Positions 31,423-41,731 of a DNA stretch of 64,000 bases are shown here, one piece after another; position 1 is the stretch's first letter, and each line of letters opens with the position of its first letter. The stretch is from Clostridium sp. Marseille-Q2269 (GTDB lineage Bacteria; Bacillota; Clostridia; Clostridiales; Clostridiaceae). Where the stretch lies: positions 124,001 to 188,000 of the forward strand of contig NZ_CALSFS010000003.1 in the NCBI RefSeq assembly GCF_943736985.1, given 5' to 3'. The translations under genes were made by a program, and so were the position numbers. Under the pieces are notes generated by a model. That model was not told the origin of the DNA. It saw nothing but the letters and a program-made list of their open reading frames with translations, and searched no databases.

Positions 31423-32043
31423 ATGGCTAGATATACTGGAGCAACTTGCAGACTTTGCAGAAGAGAAGGATTAAAACTATTTCTTAAAGGAGATAGATGT
31501 TTTACAGATAAATGCGCATTCGCTAGAAGAGGATATGCGCCGGGACAACACGGTCAAAGTAGAAAAAAAGTATCTAACTATGGATTACAATTAAGAGAAA
31601 AACAAAAAGCTAAAAGAATTTATGGTATCTTAGAACGTCAATTTAGAGGATATTATGAAATAGCTGATACTAAAAAAGGAATAACAGGTGAAAATTTGTT
31701 AAGACTTTTAGAAATGAGATTAGATAACGTAGTATATAGACTAGGATATGGTAACTCAAGAACAGAAGCTAGACAATTAGTTACTCATGGACATTTCTTA
31801 GTTAACGGTAAAAAGGTAGATATACCATCATACCAAGTTTCTGTTAATGATGTTATAACTGTATGCGATAAGAGCAAAGCTACAGAAAAATTCAAAACTT
31901 TTGCAGAAAATCCAAAAACATTGCCTGTATGGTTATCAGGAAATGTAGAAGGATTTGAAGGAAAAGTAGAAAGACAACCAGCTAGAGAAGATATAGATGT
32001 ACCTGTTAACGAAACATTAATAGTTGAGTTATACAGTAAATAA
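31423..32043 (+). CDS. rpsD: 30S ribosomal protein S4
   Basis: S4 is a primary 16S rRNA binder important for fidelity. The 206-residue protein has a zinc site Cys9, Cys12, Cys26, Cys31, followed by [13 protein letters not shown]. The S4 RNA-binding domain is marked by [31 protein letters not shown]. Here it lies inside the alpha operon between rpsK and rpoA, unlike Bacillus subtilis, where rpsD is separate. Confidence 0.98.
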   Translation: MARYTGATCRLCRREGLKLFLKGDRCFTDKCAFARRGYAPGQHGQSRKKVSNYGLQLREKQKAKRIYGILERQFRGYYEIADTKKGITGENLLRLLEMRLDNVVYRLGYGNSRTEARQLVTHGHFLVNGKKVDIPSYQVSVNDVITVCDKSKATEKFKTFAENPKTLPVWLSGNVEGFEGKVERQPAREDIDVPVNETLIVELYSK

Positions 32044-32110
32044 TAAATAATTTTATTTAGATCAGTTGCCCTCAAAAAGTATAAATATTATTAAATGAGG
32101 AGGGTTAAAA

Positions 32111-33058
32111 ATGTTAGAAATAGAAAAGCCAAAAATAGAATGTGTTGAAAATACTGAAGATGGTTCTTATGCTAAATTTGTAATTGAACCATTAGAAAGA
32201 GGTTATGGAATAACTCTTGGTAATGCTTTGAGAAGAATACTTTTATCATCATTACCTGGAGTTGCCGCAGACCATATAAAAATTGATAATGTTCTTCATG
32301 AATTTTCAACAGTACAAGGTGCGAAAGAAGATGTTACAGAATTAATTCTTAACATTAAATGTTTAGCACTTACTATGAATGGAGAAGGTCCAAAGACTAT
32401 ATATATAGATGAAGTTGGACCTAAAGAAGTTACTGCAGCTGATATCAAAACAGACGGAGATGTTGAAGTAATAAACAAAGATTTACATATAGCGACCCTT
32501 GACGAAAATGGTAAGATGTATATGGAAATCAACGTTAATCGGGGTAGGGGCTATGTAACTCAAAATAAGAACAAAACTAAGGATATGCCAATAGGGAGTA
32601 TAGCTGTAGATTCAATTTATACACCTGTTAAGAGGATTAACTTTTCAGTTGAAAATACTAGAGTTGGTCAAATAACAGACTATGATAAATTGACCATAGA
32701 AGTTTGGACAAATGGTACTATAAGACCAGAAGAAGCTGTAAGTCTATCAGCCAAAATTCTTATAGAGCACTTTAAGTTATTTATGACTTTAACTGACCAT
32801 GCAGATGATATGGAAATCATGGTTGAAAAAGAGGAAGATAAGAAAGAAAAAGTTCTAGAAATGACAATTGAAGAATTGGATCTTTCAGTAAGAAGTTATA
32901 ACTGCTTAAAGAGAGCTGGAATAAACACAGTTCAAGAACTATGTGAGAGAAGCATGGATGACATGATGAAGGTTAGAAATCTAGGTAAGAAATCCTTAGA
33001 AGAAGTGGAACAAAAGCTAGAAGCTTTGGGATTAGGTCTAAGAAAAAGTGAAGATTAG
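32111..33058 (+). CDS. rpoA: DNA-directed RNA polymerase subunit alpha
   Basis: Alpha dimerises to scaffold RNA polymerase, and its C-terminal domain contacts UP elements and activators. The 315-residue protein has the N-terminal domain (about 1-230) with [22 protein letters not shown]. It then has an acidic linker and a C-terminal domain (about 250-310) with [18 protein letters not shown] and [16 protein letters not shown]. It starts at ATG after GAGGAGGG. Confidence 0.98.
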   Translation: MLEIEKPKIECVENTEDGSYAKFVIEPLERGYGITLGNALRRILLSSLPGVAADHIKIDNVLHEFSTVQGAKEDVTELILNIKCLALTMNGEGPKTIYIDEVGPKEVTAADIKTDGDVEVINKDLHIATLDENGKMYMEINVNRGRGYVTQNKNKTKDMPIGSIAVDSIYTPVKRINFSVENTRVGQITDYDKLTIEVWTNGTIRPEEAVSLSAKILIEHFKLFMTLTDHADDMEIMVEKEEDKKEKVLEMTIEELDLSVRSYNCLKRAGINTVQELCERSMDDMMKVRNLGKKSLEEVEQKLEALGLGLRKSED

Positions 33059-33101
33059 TAAAGTTAATATAGGCAGTTTAAGGTAAGGAGGTATAGTAGA
33101 G

Positions 33102-33443
33102 ATGGCAGGATATCGTAAATTAGGTCGTCCAACTGATCAACGTAAAGCAATGCTAAGAAATCTTGTGACTAGTTTTTTAAAGCATGGTAAAATAGAAACT
33201 ACAGAAACTAGAGCAAAAGAAACTAGAAGTATCGCTGAAAAAATGATAACTCTTGCAAAGAGAGGAGATCTTCATGCGAGAAGACAAGTACTTTCTTTTG
33301 TAACAGAAGAAGCAGTAGTAAAAAGACTATTTGACGAAGTAGGTCCTAAATACGCTGAAAGAAATGGTGGATACACAAGAATATATAAAGTTGGCCCAAG
33401 AAGAGGCGACGGAGCTGAAGTAGTTATACTGGAATTAGTATAA
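33102..33443 (+). CDS. rplQ: 50S ribosomal protein L17
   Basis: A 113-residue large-subunit protein near the tunnel exit. Family motifs are [37 protein letters not shown] and [23 protein letters not shown]. It is last gene of the alpha cluster and is followed by a strong terminator. Confidence 0.98.
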   Translation: MAGYRKLGRPTDQRKAMLRNLVTSFLKHGKIETTETRAKETRSIAEKMITLAKRGDLHARRQVLSFVTEEAVVKRLFDEVGPKYAERNGGYTRIYKVGPRRGDGAEVVILELV

Positions 33444-33449
33444 TTGTTT

Positions 33450-33486
33450 GGGGATTAAGTATAAAATTAACTTAGTCCCCATTTTG
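33450..33486 (+). terminator. Terminator after rplQ
   Basis: GGGGATTAAGT / ACTTAGTCCCC is an 11-bp stem with one T-G pair and a 9-base loop, followed by ATTTTG. A TATAAT at 33488-33493 just beyond may serve ecfA1, but I see no good -35. Confidence 0.85.
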
Positions 33487-33533
33487 CTATAATACAAACT
33501 TTAATTTATAGCTTCATATTTGAGGTGTTTAGT

Positions 33534-34382
33534 ATGAATAAAATGATTAGATGTAATAATGTTACATATAGGTATGAATCCAATAAAGAAGATGAAAATA
33601 CTAATAAAATTGCATTAGATAATGTTAATTTAACTATAAAAAAAGGTGATTTTGTAGTTATTTTAGGTAGAAATGGATCAGGTAAATCAACTGTAGCTAA
33701 ACATATGAACGCTCTTTTAATACCTTCAGATGGAGAGGTATATGTTGACAATTTAGATACTAAAGATTTGAATAATACATGGGACATAAGAAATAGAGCA
33801 GGGATGGTTTTTCAAAATCCGGATAATCAAATTGTAGCTACTATAGTAGAAGAAGATGTAGCTTTTGGACCAGAAAATTTAGGAGTTCCTCAAAAGGAAA
33901 TAAGAACTAGGGTAGATGAATCACTTAAAAGAGTAAATATGTATGAATATAGACGCCATGCACCACATTTACTATCTGGAGGACAAAAACAAAGAGTAGC
34001 TATTGCTGGAGTATTAGCTATGAGACCAGAATGTATTATATTTGATGAACCTACAGCTATGTTAGATCCTTCAGGAAGATTAGAAGTAATAAATACAATA
34101 AAAGAAATAAATAAGACATATGGTATAACAATAGTTCTTATAACTCATTTTATGGAGGAAGCAGTAGAAGCAGATAAGGTCATAGTAATGGATTCTGCTA
34201 AAATAATAAAAGAAGGAACACCTAGAGAAATATTTAAAGAAGTAGAAATGATGAAAAAAATAGGGCTAGATGTACCTCAAATGACAGAAATAGCTTATTA
34301 TTTGAGACAACACAATGTGAAAATACCATCAGATATATTAACTATAGATGAAATGGTGGATGAATTATGTCAATTAAAATAG
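33534..34382 (+). CDS. ecfA1: ECF transporter ATPase EcfA1
   Basis: One of two ABC ATPases of the group II energy-coupling-factor module that powers uptake of vitamins or metal ions with separate S subunits. The 282-residue protein has Walker [11 protein letters not shown]-loop [26 protein letters not shown], signature LSGGQKQR and Walker [14 protein letters not shown] use the ATG at 33534. An in-frame GTG at 33525 overlaps the Shine-Dalgarno GAGGTG. It overlaps ecfA2 by 16 bases. Confidence 0.95.
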   Translation: MNKMIRCNNVTYRYESNKEDENTNKIALDNVNLTIKKGDFVVILGRNGSGKSTVAKHMNALLIPSDGEVYVDNLDTKDLNNTWDIRNRAGMVFQNPDNQIVATIVEEDVAFGPENLGVPQKEIRTRVDESLKRVNMYEYRRHAPHLLSGGQKQRVAIAGVLAMRPECIIFDEPTAMLDPSGRLEVINTIKEINKTYGITIVLITHFMEEAVEADKVIVMDSAKIIKEGTPREIFKEVEMMKKIGLDVPQMTEIAYYLRQHNVKIPSDILTIDEMVDELCQLK

Positions 34383-35233
34383 AGAATTTAACATATGTAT
34401 ATATGGAAGGAACACCTTTTGAAAAAAAGGCAATAGATAATGTAAATATAAACATAGAAGATGGAGAATTTGTTGCTTTGATTGGGCATACTGGTTCAGG
34501 TAAGTCCACATTAATTCAGCATATAAATGGTTTGTTGAAACCTAAATCTGGAAATATAATAATTGATGATATAAATATAGCTAATAAGGGAGTTAAATTA
34601 AGTTCTATAAGAAAAAAAGTTGGACTTGTATTTCAATATCCTGAATATCAGCTGTTTGAAGAAACTATAGAAAAAGATATCGCTTTTGGACCTATTAATT
34701 TAGGGTTAAGTCAAGAAGAAACTTTAAATAGAGTAAAAAGAGCAATGAATATAGTAGGATTAGACTACGAAGTTTATAAAGATAAATCTCCATTTGAATT
34801 AAGTGGAGGACAAAAGAGAAGAGTAGCCATAGCAGGGGTAGTAGCTATGGAACCTAGAGTATTGATATTAGATGAACCTACAGCAGGGTTAGATCCTAAA
34901 GCTAGAGATGACATATATAGTAAGGTTCAAGCATTAAGAAAAGAATATAATATGACCATAGTTCTTGTTTCACATAGTATGGAGGATGTTGCTAAATTTG
35001 CAGATAAAATATTGGTTATGGATAAAGGAAAATGCGTATTGCAAGGGAAGCCTTATGAAGTATTTAAACACATAGATGACCTTGAAAGTATAGGATTAGC
35101 AGCACCAGAAGTTACCTATTTAGTACAAAAGTTAAAGAAAAAAGGTTTTAATCTGCCTGATGATATTTATACTATAGAAGGTGCTAAGAAAGAATTATTA
35201 AAATCACTTAAAAATGAGGGAATTATTAAATGA
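34367..35233 (+). CDS. ecfA2: ECF transporter ATPase EcfA2
   Basis: The second ATPase of the ECF module, 288 residues. It has Walker [36 protein letters not shown], signature LSGGQKRR and Walker [13 protein letters not shown]. It is closely related to EcfA1. It starts inside the end of ecfA1 and overlaps ecfT by four bases (ATGA), so the three genes are tightly coupled. No S subunit lies nearby, as expected for the shared group II module. Confidence 0.95.
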   Translation: MSIKIENLTYVYMEGTPFEKKAIDNVNINIEDGEFVALIGHTGSGKSTLIQHINGLLKPKSGNIIIDDINIANKGVKLSSIRKKVGLVFQYPEYQLFEETIEKDIAFGPINLGLSQEETLNRVKRAMNIVGLDYEVYKDKSPFELSGGQKRRVAIAGVVAMEPRVLILDEPTAGLDPKARDDIYSKVQALRKEYNMTIVLVSHSMEDVAKFADKILVMDKGKCVLQGKPYEVFKHIDDLESIGLAAPEVTYLVQKLKKKGFNLPDDIYTIEGAKKELLKSLKNEGIIK

Positions 35234-36033
35234 TAAAGGATATAACAATAGGACAATACATACCAGGAGAGTCTTTTGTGCACAAGTTAGATCCAAGAGT
35301 TAAAATAATTATATCACTTATATATATAATTGACCTTTTCTTAGTGAATAATTTTAAAGGTTATATATTTGTAGTGTTATTTACTTTAACTGCCATACTA
35401 ATTTCACACATAAAATTTAAATATATATATAAGGGACTGAAACCTATACTTATATTAGTTATAATAACAGCTGTTCTAAATTTATTTTTAACACCAGGAA
35501 GTACATTAATATTTAAATGGAAGTTTATTACCATATATAAAGAGGGCTTAAAATTAGCTATTTTTATGGTGTTAAGATTAGTATTTTTAATAATAGGAAC
35601 ATCATTACTTACATTAACAACATCTCCTATAGAGCTTACAGATGGAATAGAAAAATTATTAAACCCGTTAAGAAAGATAGGAGTGCCAGCTCATGAACTG
35701 GCTATGATGATGACTATAGCATTAAGATTTATACCAACCCTTATGGATGAAACGGATAAAATTATGAAAGCACAGATGGCTAGAGGAGCAGATTTTGAAT
35801 CAGGAAATATAATACAAAGAGCTAAGAACTTAATCCCTTTACTAGTGCCACTTTTTATAAGTTCATTTAGAAGGGCAGATGAATTAGCTATGGCCATGGA
35901 AGCAAGATGCTATAGAGGAGGACAAGGAAGAACAAGAATGAAAGAACTTTCTTTCTCTTCAAGAGACTTTATAGCAACAACATTTACAGTTATTTTAGTT
36001 ATACTATCCATTTGGAGTAGGATGTGGATTTAG
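35230..36033 (+). CDS. ecfT: ECF transporter transmembrane subunit EcfT
   Basis: The 267-residue integral membrane subunit that couples EcfA1/A2 to interchangeable substrate-binding S proteins. It begins [26 protein letters not shown], and has several hydrophobic spans between about 25 and 130. The coupling-helix motifs [10 protein letters not shown] and [14 protein letters not shown] are present, with the Ala-Arg-Gly pattern that binds the ATPases. It overlaps ecfA2 and the following truA. Confidence 0.95.
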   Translation: MIKDITIGQYIPGESFVHKLDPRVKIIISLIYIIDLFLVNNFKGYIFVVLFTLTAILISHIKFKYIYKGLKPILILVIITAVLNLFLTPGSTLIFKWKFITIYKEGLKLAIFMVLRLVFLIIGTSLLTLTTSPIELTDGIEKLLNPLRKIGVPAHELAMMMTIALRFIPTLMDETDKIMKAQMARGADFESGNIIQRAKNLIPLLVPLFISSFRRADELAMAMEARCYRGGQGRTRMKELSFSSRDFIATTFTVILVILSIWSRMWI

Positions 36034-36773
36034 TGAAGAATATAAAATTAAAAATTGAGTATGATGGAACAAATTACTGTGGATGGCAAAAACAAAAAAA
36101 TGATAAATTTGTTACATTACAAGGCACTTTAGAAAAAGCTATAAGTAATGTAACTAAAGAAAAAGTAGAAGTCATAGGATCTAGTAGAACAGATTCAGGG
36201 GTTCATGCTAAAGGGTACATATGTAATTTTTTTACAAATACTAAAATACCATCTGAAAATTTATATAAGGTGATTAATAATAATTTACCACCAGATATAG
36301 TGGCTTTAAGTTCAGAAGAAGTAAATATGGAATTTAATTCTAGATATTGTAGTAAAGGTAAAACATATGAATATACAATTTTAAACAGTGCTCAGCCTGT
36401 AGCTATAGGTAGAAATTACGTATTTCATTTCAGAGATAAACTTAATATAGATAATATGAAAATAGCATCAAAATATATTTTAGGGACACATGATTTTTCT
36501 GCCTTTAGAACCCAAGGAAGTAGCGTAAAGACATCAGTAAGAACTATAAGTAATTTTGAAATAGATAAAAAAGATGACTTTATAAAGTTTACAATCACAG
36601 GAGATGGTTTTCTTTACAATATGGTAAGAATAATAGTAGGTACATTAATAATGGTTGGATTAGGTAAAAGGGAACCTGAATATATAAGGTATGTTATAGA
36701 AGCAAAAGATAGGAGAAAAGCAGGGCACTGCGCACCTTCATCTGGGTTGTGTTTGAAGGAAGTATTTTATTAA
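36033..36773 (+). CDS. truA: tRNA pseudouridine(38-40) synthase TruA
   Basis: Converts uridines 38-40 in the tRNA anticodon arm to pseudouridine. The protein has KIEYDGTNYCGWQKQ near the N-terminus. The catalytic motif SSRTDSGVHAKG carries Asp54 when counted from the GTG at 36033. The C-terminal motif is RRKAGHCAPSSGLCLKEVFY. I start at GTG 36033, which shares one base with the ecfT stop and gives the usual MKNIKLKIEYDG start. GTG 36024 (three residues longer) is an alternative with GGAG upstream. The location between ecfT and rplM is typical of Bacillota. Confidence 0.95.
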   Translation: MKNIKLKIEYDGTNYCGWQKQKNDKFVTLQGTLEKAISNVTKEKVEVIGSSRTDSGVHAKGYICNFFTNTKIPSENLYKVINNNLPPDIVALSSEEVNMEFNSRYCSKGKTYEYTILNSAQPVAIGRNYVFHFRDKLNIDNMKIASKYILGTHDFSAFRTQGSSVKTSVRTISNFEIDKKDDFIKFTITGDGFLYNMVRIIVGTLIMVGLGKREPEYIRYVIEAKDRRKAGHCAPSSGLCLKEVFY

Positions 36774-36778
36774 TGCTA

Positions 36779-36807
36779 TTGACACACCGGGCAGATTGTA
36801 TTATAAT
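36779..36807 (+). promoter_or_regulatory. Sigma-A promoter of rplM-rpsI
   Basis: TTGACA (36779-36784), exactly 17 bases and TATAAT (36802-36807) form a full consensus. It leaves an 80-base leader before rplM. That leader may contain an L13-type control element, but I could not assign its fold. Confidence 0.9.
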
Positions 36808-36895
36808 AACTTTGTTTGTATAGTATAATAGATTCACTAGCCCCGGATCTTTATATAGAAGAACGTTTTATGAAAATAGTTAGGGAGGGAAAATG

Positions 36896-37330
36896 ATGAA
36901 ATCATATATAGCTAAACCACATGAAGTTGAAAGAAAATGGTATATAGTTGACGCTGCTGATAAGCCATTAGGAAGAGTAGCTAGTCAAGTTGCATCAATA
37001 TTAAGAGGTAAACATAAACCTACATATACACCACATGTTGATACAGGTGATAACGTAATAGTTATAAATGCTGACAAAGTGGTTTTAACAGGTAAAAAAT
37101 TAGATCAAAAATTATTAAGACATCATTCATTATATCCAGGTGGATTAAAGGAAATACCATACAGAGAAGCATTAGCTAAGAAACCTGAATTTGTATTCCA
37201 AGAAGCAGTTAGAAGAATGCTTCCAAGCGGAATTTTAGGAAGAAAGATGTTAACTAAATTAAAGGTTTATAAAGGAGCAGAACACAATCACGAAGCTCAA
37301 AAACCAGAAGTATTAGAATTAAGATACTAA
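36896..37330 (+). CDS. rplM: 50S ribosomal protein L13
   Basis: An early 50S assembly protein. The 144-residue product begins [20 protein letters not shown] and has [29 protein letters not shown] prefer the ATG at 36896, seven bases after GGGAGG, to the adjacent ATG at 36893, which has a four-base spacing. rpsI follows in the same transcript. Confidence 0.97.
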   Translation: MKSYIAKPHEVERKWYIVDAADKPLGRVASQVASILRGKHKPTYTPHVDTGDNVIVINADKVVLTGKKLDQKLLRHHSLYPGGLKEIPYREALAKKPEFVFQEAVRRMLPSGILGRKMLTKLKVYKGAEHNHEAQKPEVLELRY

Positions 37331-37356
37331 TTGTAGGCTGAAGGGAGGATAAAAAA

Positions 37357-37749
37357 ATGGCTAAAGTACAGTATTTTGGAACTGGAAGAAGAAAAAAATC
37401 AGTAGCAAGGGTAAGACTTGTAGCTGGAGATGGAAAAGTAATAGTAAACAATAGAGATATAGAAAACTATTTCCCAATTGAAACATTAAGAGTGATAGTT
37501 AACCAACCATTAGTGTTAACAGAAACAAAAGATAAGTATGATGTATTAGTAAATGTTCACGGCGGTGGATTTACAGGTCAAGCAGGAGCAGTAAGACATG
37601 GTATAGCTAGAGCTCTTGTAAAGGCTGATGAAAACATGAAACCATCATTAAAGAGAGCTGGTTTCTTAACAAGAGATTCAAGAATGACAGAAAGAAAGAA
37701 ATACGGATTAAAGAAAGCAAGAAGATCTCCACAATTCTCAAAAAGATAA
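37357..37749 (+). CDS. rpsI: 30S ribosomal protein S9
   Basis: S9's C-terminal tail reaches P-site tRNA. The 130-residue protein begins [21 protein letters not shown] and ends with the canonical [17 protein letters not shown]. It starts at ATG after AAGGGAGG, and a terminator follows. Confidence 0.98.
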   Translation: MAKVQYFGTGRRKKSVARVRLVAGDGKVIVNNRDIENYFPIETLRVIVNQPLVLTETKDKYDVLVNVHGGGFTGQAGAVRHGIARALVKADENMKPSLKRAGFLTRDSRMTERKKYGLKKARRSPQFSKR

Positions 37750-37758
37750 TATGGAATC

Positions 37759-37793
37759 AAAAGGAAAGACTATATTTGTCTTTCCTTTTTTAT
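37759..37793 (+). terminator. Terminator after rpsI
   Basis: AAAAGGAAAGAC / GTCTTTCCTTTT is a 12-bp stem with an 8-base loop, ending in TTTTTTTA. It closes the ribosomal region. Confidence 0.9.
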
Positions 37794-37952
37794 TGCTAAA
37801 AATTCTATTAAACATAATAAGATTCTGATTATACAATTTTTACAAGAATAACAAAGGTTCAAGTATATATAATATATACCTTTATTTTAATAATATTGAG
37901 ACAAATGTGAAAATTTTAAAAAATATAACTTTAAATATGAAAAAGTTTTCTA

Positions 37953-38003
37953 TGTTAATTCTATGTTAAAACTATTTTAAATTATCTTAATATCTACTAT
38001 AAT
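37953..38003 (+). promoter_or_regulatory. Pho-box-like direct repeats and -10 box upstream of the phosphate symporter
   Basis: TGTTAA (37953-37958), TGTTAA (37964-37969) and TTTTAA (37975-37980) recur with an exact 11-base period, and TCTTAA (37985-37990) follows at 10. Read on the other strand, the core is TTAACA-N5-TTAACA, the form of the PhoP/PhoB box known from Bacillota. TATAAT lies at 37998-38003 and the -35 position is occupied by the repeats, as expected for an activated promoter. The rest of 37794-38069 is A/T-rich with no gene. Confidence 0.7.
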
Positions 38004-38069
38004 AATAAAGTATGGGATGACAATAATAATACAGTATTGCATGACAGTACTTAAATTAGGAGGACAAAT

Positions 38070-39686
38070 ATGAATATATTTGCTATGTTAACAGGTCTTA
38101 TTGGTGGGTTAGGTTTATTCATCTATGGCATGAACTTAATGGGAGATGGATTGCAAAATGTAGCAGGAGAGAAAGTAAAGGTTTTTTTTGAAAAAGTAAC
38201 TTCTAACCCTGTAAAAGGGGTATTAACAGGAGTAATAGTAACAGGAGTAATTCAAAGTAGTAGTGCCACTACGGTTATGGTTGTTGGATTTGTAAATGCA
38301 GGTTTAATGACTCTAACACAAGCAGCGGGAGTAATAATGGGAGCTAATATAGGTACTACTGTTACAGGTCAATTGGTTGCTTTTAATGTTACTGCAGCAG
38401 CTCCATTATTTGTAGGAGTAGGAACTGCAATAGTTTTATTTGCTAAGAAGAAAAGAACCAAAGAGATAGGCAATATAATATTAGGTTTTGGTATATTGTT
38501 TATGGGAATGGATATAATGAAAAACGCTATGTATCCATTAGGTAAAAGTGAAGCATTTAAAAGTTTAGCTTTATCACTATCACATAATGTATTTTTAGGA
38601 ATAGTTGTAGGTATGGGAATGACAGCTATAGTACAAAGTTCCTCTGCTACTATAGGTATATTGATAGCTTTGTCAAGTAATGGAGTACTTCCACTATCAG
38701 CAGCGTTACCAATATTATTTGGGGATAACATAGGTACTTGTGTAACAGCATTATTAGCTAGTATTGGTGCGTCCAAAAATGCAAGAAAAGCAGCTTTATT
38801 TCACTTAACCTTTAATGTTATAGGAACAGTACTATTTGCATTTATCTTAGTTCCATTGACTCCATTTGTTAAAATAATTACTAATTTAACACCGGGACAA
38901 GTACCAAGACAAATTGCTAATGCACATACAGCGTTTAACTTAATTAATACATTTATACAGATATGGTTTATAAAATATATTGTTGCATTTGTTAATAAGA
39001 TGATACCAGGTAGTGATCCATATGAAAAAATGGCTCCTAAATACATAGATGAAAGATTATTAGAAAACCCTACAATAGCTGTTAATCAAACTATAAAAGA
39101 AGTTGTAAGAATGGCTAACAAGGCTAGAGAAAATTTGCAATTATCTATAGATGCATTTGCAAATAATGATTTAGAATTAGTAAGTAAAGTGTATGATAAC
39201 GAAAAGCTTATTAATATACTAAACAAAAGCATAACTACATATTTGGTAAAGTTAAATAACTTAAAATTATCTGACAAACAATTAAATTTAGTAGGTTCTA
39301 TGTTCCACGTGGTTAATGATATAGAAAGAATAGGAGACCATGCGGAAAATATAATAGATTTAACTAGCGAAAAAATAGAAAAAAGAATTAAATTTTCAGA
39401 TGACGCTATATATGATATAAAGCACTTATTTAATTATACATTGGATTCTTTAACAAGAACTATTGAAGGTTTTGAAAATAATGACGTAGAAAGATCTCAG
39501 AGTGTTATGTATATTGAAGAGAAAATCGATAGTTTAGAAGTTGAATTAAGAGAAACTAATATAAAGAGATTGAATAAAGGAACTTGTAATGCCAATGCTA
39601 GTGCTATATTTTTAGATATTATAAATAACTTTGAAAGAGTTGGAGATCACTGTACTAACATAGCACAAACTGTTATAAATAGATAA
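38070..39686 (+). CDS. nptA: Na/Pi cotransporter family protein with PhoU-like tail
   Basis: A predicted sodium-dependent phosphate transporter of the NptA/YjbB type, 538 residues. Hydrophobic spans fill about residues 1-310. They contain the duplicated family motif QSSSAT at 62-67 and 189-194. A helical PhoU-like cytoplasmic domain occupies about 340-535, with two internal parts each holding an IERIGDHAENI or FERVGDHCTNI motif. It starts at ATG after TTAGGAGG. The upstream repeats suggest induction by phosphate limitation. Direction of transport (import or efflux) cannot be read from sequence. Confidence 0.92.
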   Translation: MNIFAMLTGLIGGLGLFIYGMNLMGDGLQNVAGEKVKVFFEKVTSNPVKGVLTGVIVTGVIQSSSATTVMVVGFVNAGLMTLTQAAGVIMGANIGTTVTGQLVAFNVTAAAPLFVGVGTAIVLFAKKKRTKEIGNIILGFGILFMGMDIMKNAMYPLGKSEAFKSLALSLSHNVFLGIVVGMGMTAIVQSSSATIGILIALSSNGVLPLSAALPILFGDNIGTCVTALLASIGASKNARKAALFHLTFNVIGTVLFAFILVPLTPFVKIITNLTPGQVPRQIANAHTAFNLINTFIQIWFIKYIVAFVNKMIPGSDPYEKMAPKYIDERLLENPTIAVNQTIKEVVRMANKARENLQLSIDAFANNDLELVSKVYDNEKLINILNKSITTYLVKLNNLKLSDKQLNLVGSMFHVVNDIERIGDHAENIIDLTSEKIEKRIKFSDDAIYDIKHLFNYTLDSLTRTIEGFENNDVERSQSVMYIEEKIDSLEVELRETNIKRLNKGTCNANASAIFLDIINNFERVGDHCTNIAQTVINR

Positions 39687-39746
39687 TATATTAATTATTT
39701 AATTGAAAACATTATATTAAGAATAATAATTTAAATTTGATATTAT

Positions 39747-39777
39747 AAAAACTCTGCTTAGTTATGCAGAGTTTTTT
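39747..39777 (+). terminator. Terminator after the Na/Pi symporter
   Basis: AAAACTCTGC / GCAGAGTTTT is a perfect 10-bp stem with a TTAGTTAT-type loop, running into six T. The remaining 170 bases before cwlD are A/T-rich with no clear element beyond the Shine-Dalgarno. Confidence 0.88.
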
Positions 39778-39946
39778 ATTTATATAAAATTATTAAGAAA
39801 TTAAGTTAAGGATATATCTTCATAGTTTATCTCTATAACTTATTTAATTTTTATAAGGTTCCAATAAGAACTATATGAAATTATATTATAAATCCTAATT
39901 ATATAGCATAGTATTAAATGAAGCATTATTATATAAGGAGGAAGCT

Positions 39947-40651
39947 TTGAAGACTTATAATAAGAAATTGATATTAGTAACTATTATAATACTTGTGAGC
40001 TTTAGTTTTATAATGAGTATTAATGTATTTAATAATTCAAATAAGATTGAGGATAAAAAAATTATTCTTATAGACCCAGGACATGGAGGAATGGATGGAG
40101 GAGCTGTAGCTAAAGATGGCACTTTAGAAAAAGAGATAAATTTAAATATAAGTAAAATACTAAGAGATGAGCTTCAAAAAAAAGGATATAAGGTTTTAAT
40201 GACACGAGAAGATGATAGAGGCCTGTATTCAGAGGATAAAGGAAAGAAAATTAGGCAAAAGAAAATAGAGGATCTAAATAAAAGATGTGAAATAAAGAAA
40301 ACTAGCAAGTGCGATATGTTTATGAGTATACATTTAAATATGTTTGATCAGACACAATATTATGGAGCTCAAGTATGGTACTCAAATAATGAGGATAGCA
40401 AAAAGTTAGCCAATATATTACAGAATAATTTAATAGAAGAATTAGATAAAAATAATGAAAGAAAAGAAAAACCAGCAAAAAATAGTTATAAAATATTGAG
40501 GAATAATGACGATATGCCTTCAGTAATTATAGAATGTGGTTTTTTATCTAATCCTAGAGAATTAGATAAATTAAAGGATATAGAGTATCAAAAGAAAATA
40601 TCAAAAGCTATAATAAAATCAGTGGATGATTATTTTAATGATGAAAAATAA
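39947..40651 (+). CDS. cwlD: N-acetylmuramoyl-L-alanine amidase CwlD
   Basis: A 234-residue zinc amidase (Amidase_3) that trims peptides from muramic acid, the first step towards muramic-delta-lactam in spore cortex. An N-terminal membrane segment or uncleaved signal covers about residues 8-27. The catalytic domain has DPGHGGMDGGA (zinc His), EKEINLNISK (zinc Glu), SIHLNMF (zinc His) and the catalytic Glu in IIECGFLSNPRELD. The start is TTG, six bases after AAGGAGG. Family and size match CwlD, including the truncated short form. A sporulation-sigma promoter would be expected but is not clearly visible. Confidence 0.88.
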   Translation: MKTYNKKLILVTIIILVSFSFIMSINVFNNSNKIEDKKIILIDPGHGGMDGGAVAKDGTLEKEINLNISKILRDELQKKGYKVLMTREDDRGLYSEDKGKKIRQKKIEDLNKRCEIKKTSKCDMFMSIHLNMFDQTQYYGAQVWYSNNEDSKKLANILQNNLIEELDKNNERKEKPAKNSYKILRNNDDMPSVIIECGFLSNPRELDKLKDIEYQKKISKAIIKSVDDYFNDEK

Positions 40652-40695
40652 AAAAAGAGTTCATATATTTCCAAGGAAATATATGAACTCTTTTT
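40652..40695. terminator. Strong terminator after cwlD
   Basis: AAAAAGAGTTCATATATTTCC and its exact complement are separated by two bases, giving a stem of about 20 bp that ends in TTTTT. The A tract on the left arm would also allow termination from the other side. Confidence 0.88.
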
Positions 40696-40789
40696 AAGGG
40701 CTACTGTAAATTGATGTAGAAAAAAACATATAATTAAACTATAATATTCATAAGTATATGTTTTAAAATATTGTATTTTGGAGGATGAA

Positions 40790-41632
40790 ATGAGGGAAAT
40801 ATCAGTGAATACCATAAAAGAGATAGTAAAAAATTTATGCATAGAAGCTAATTATTATTTACCTAAGGACATTCATAATAAAATATCACAATGTAGGAAA
40901 GAAGAAACTTGGGATATAGCTGATAAGGTATTAGAATCTATAGAAAAAAATATATACATAGCTGGTGATGAAAAGATACCTTTATGTCAGGATACTGGTA
41001 TGGCGTGTGTATTTATTGAAATGGGTCAAAATGTTCACATAACTGAAGGACTATTACAAGAGGCTATTAATGAAGGGGTAGCACAAGGGTATAAAGAAGG
41101 ATATTTAAGAAAATCTGTAGTTAGTGATCCCATAGAAAGAATAAATACAAGAAATAATACTCCGGCAATAATATACTATAATATAGTTCAAGGAGATAAA
41201 ATAAAGGTAACTGTGGCCCCAAAAGGATTTGGATCAGAAAATATGAGTAAAATAGCTATGTTGAAACCAGCAGATGGATTAGAAGGAGTAAAAAAATTTA
41301 TTTTAGACGTGGTTAAAGAAGCGGGACCTAATCCATGTCCACCCATAGTTGTAGGAGTAGGAATAGGAGGAACTTTTGATAAATGTGCATATTTGTCTAA
41401 AAAGGCACTTTTAAGACCTGTAGATTTGAGAAATGAAAATGAATTTTATAGAGATCTGGAAAATGAGTTGCTACAAAGCATTAACGATTTAGGCATAGGA
41501 CCCCAAGGATTTGGAGGAAAGACAACCGCATTAGCAGTTAATATAGAAACTTTTCCAACTCATATAGCAGGATTACCTGTAGCAGTAAATATAAGTTGCC
41601 ATGTTACTAGGCACAAAGAGCAAATAATATAA
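40790..41632 (+). CDS. Fumarate hydratase (class I) alpha subunit
   Basis: The Fe-S subunit of a two-subunit class I hydro-lyase that interconverts fumarate and malate in the cytoplasm. The 280-residue protein has IPLCQDTGMACVFIEMG (a cluster-binding Cys), VAPKGFGSENMSKIAMLKPADG and GVGIGGTFDKCAYLSKKALLRP. It ends with INISCHVTRH-type residues (NISCHVTRHKEQ). I start at ATG 40790 after GGAGG. The in-frame TTG at 40778 precedes that Shine-Dalgarno. L-tartrate dehydratase is a close homologue and cannot be excluded. The beta subunit follows 99 bases later. Confidence 0.9.
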   Translation: MREISVNTIKEIVKNLCIEANYYLPKDIHNKISQCRKEETWDIADKVLESIEKNIYIAGDEKIPLCQDTGMACVFIEMGQNVHITEGLLQEAINEGVAQGYKEGYLRKSVVSDPIERINTRNNTPAIIYYNIVQGDKIKVTVAPKGFGSENMSKIAMLKPADGLEGVKKFILDVVKEAGPNPCPPIVVGVGIGGTFDKCAYLSKKALLRPVDLRNENEFYRDLENELLQSINDLGIGPQGFGGKTTALAVNIETFPTHIAGLPVAVNISCHVTRHKEQII

Positions 41633-41731
41633 AGCTTATAGGCATGATAAATTATAGGCTACATTATTTTTCAAGTAAATAGATATAATTTTTTTATTAT
41701 AATTAAAGGATATATAAAGAAGGTGGATTTA

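Noticed and set aside
39907-39913. CATAGTA as a sigma-G/sigma-E type -10 for cwlD
   Set aside because: No acceptable -35 at the right distance. One base conflicts with the sporulation consensus.
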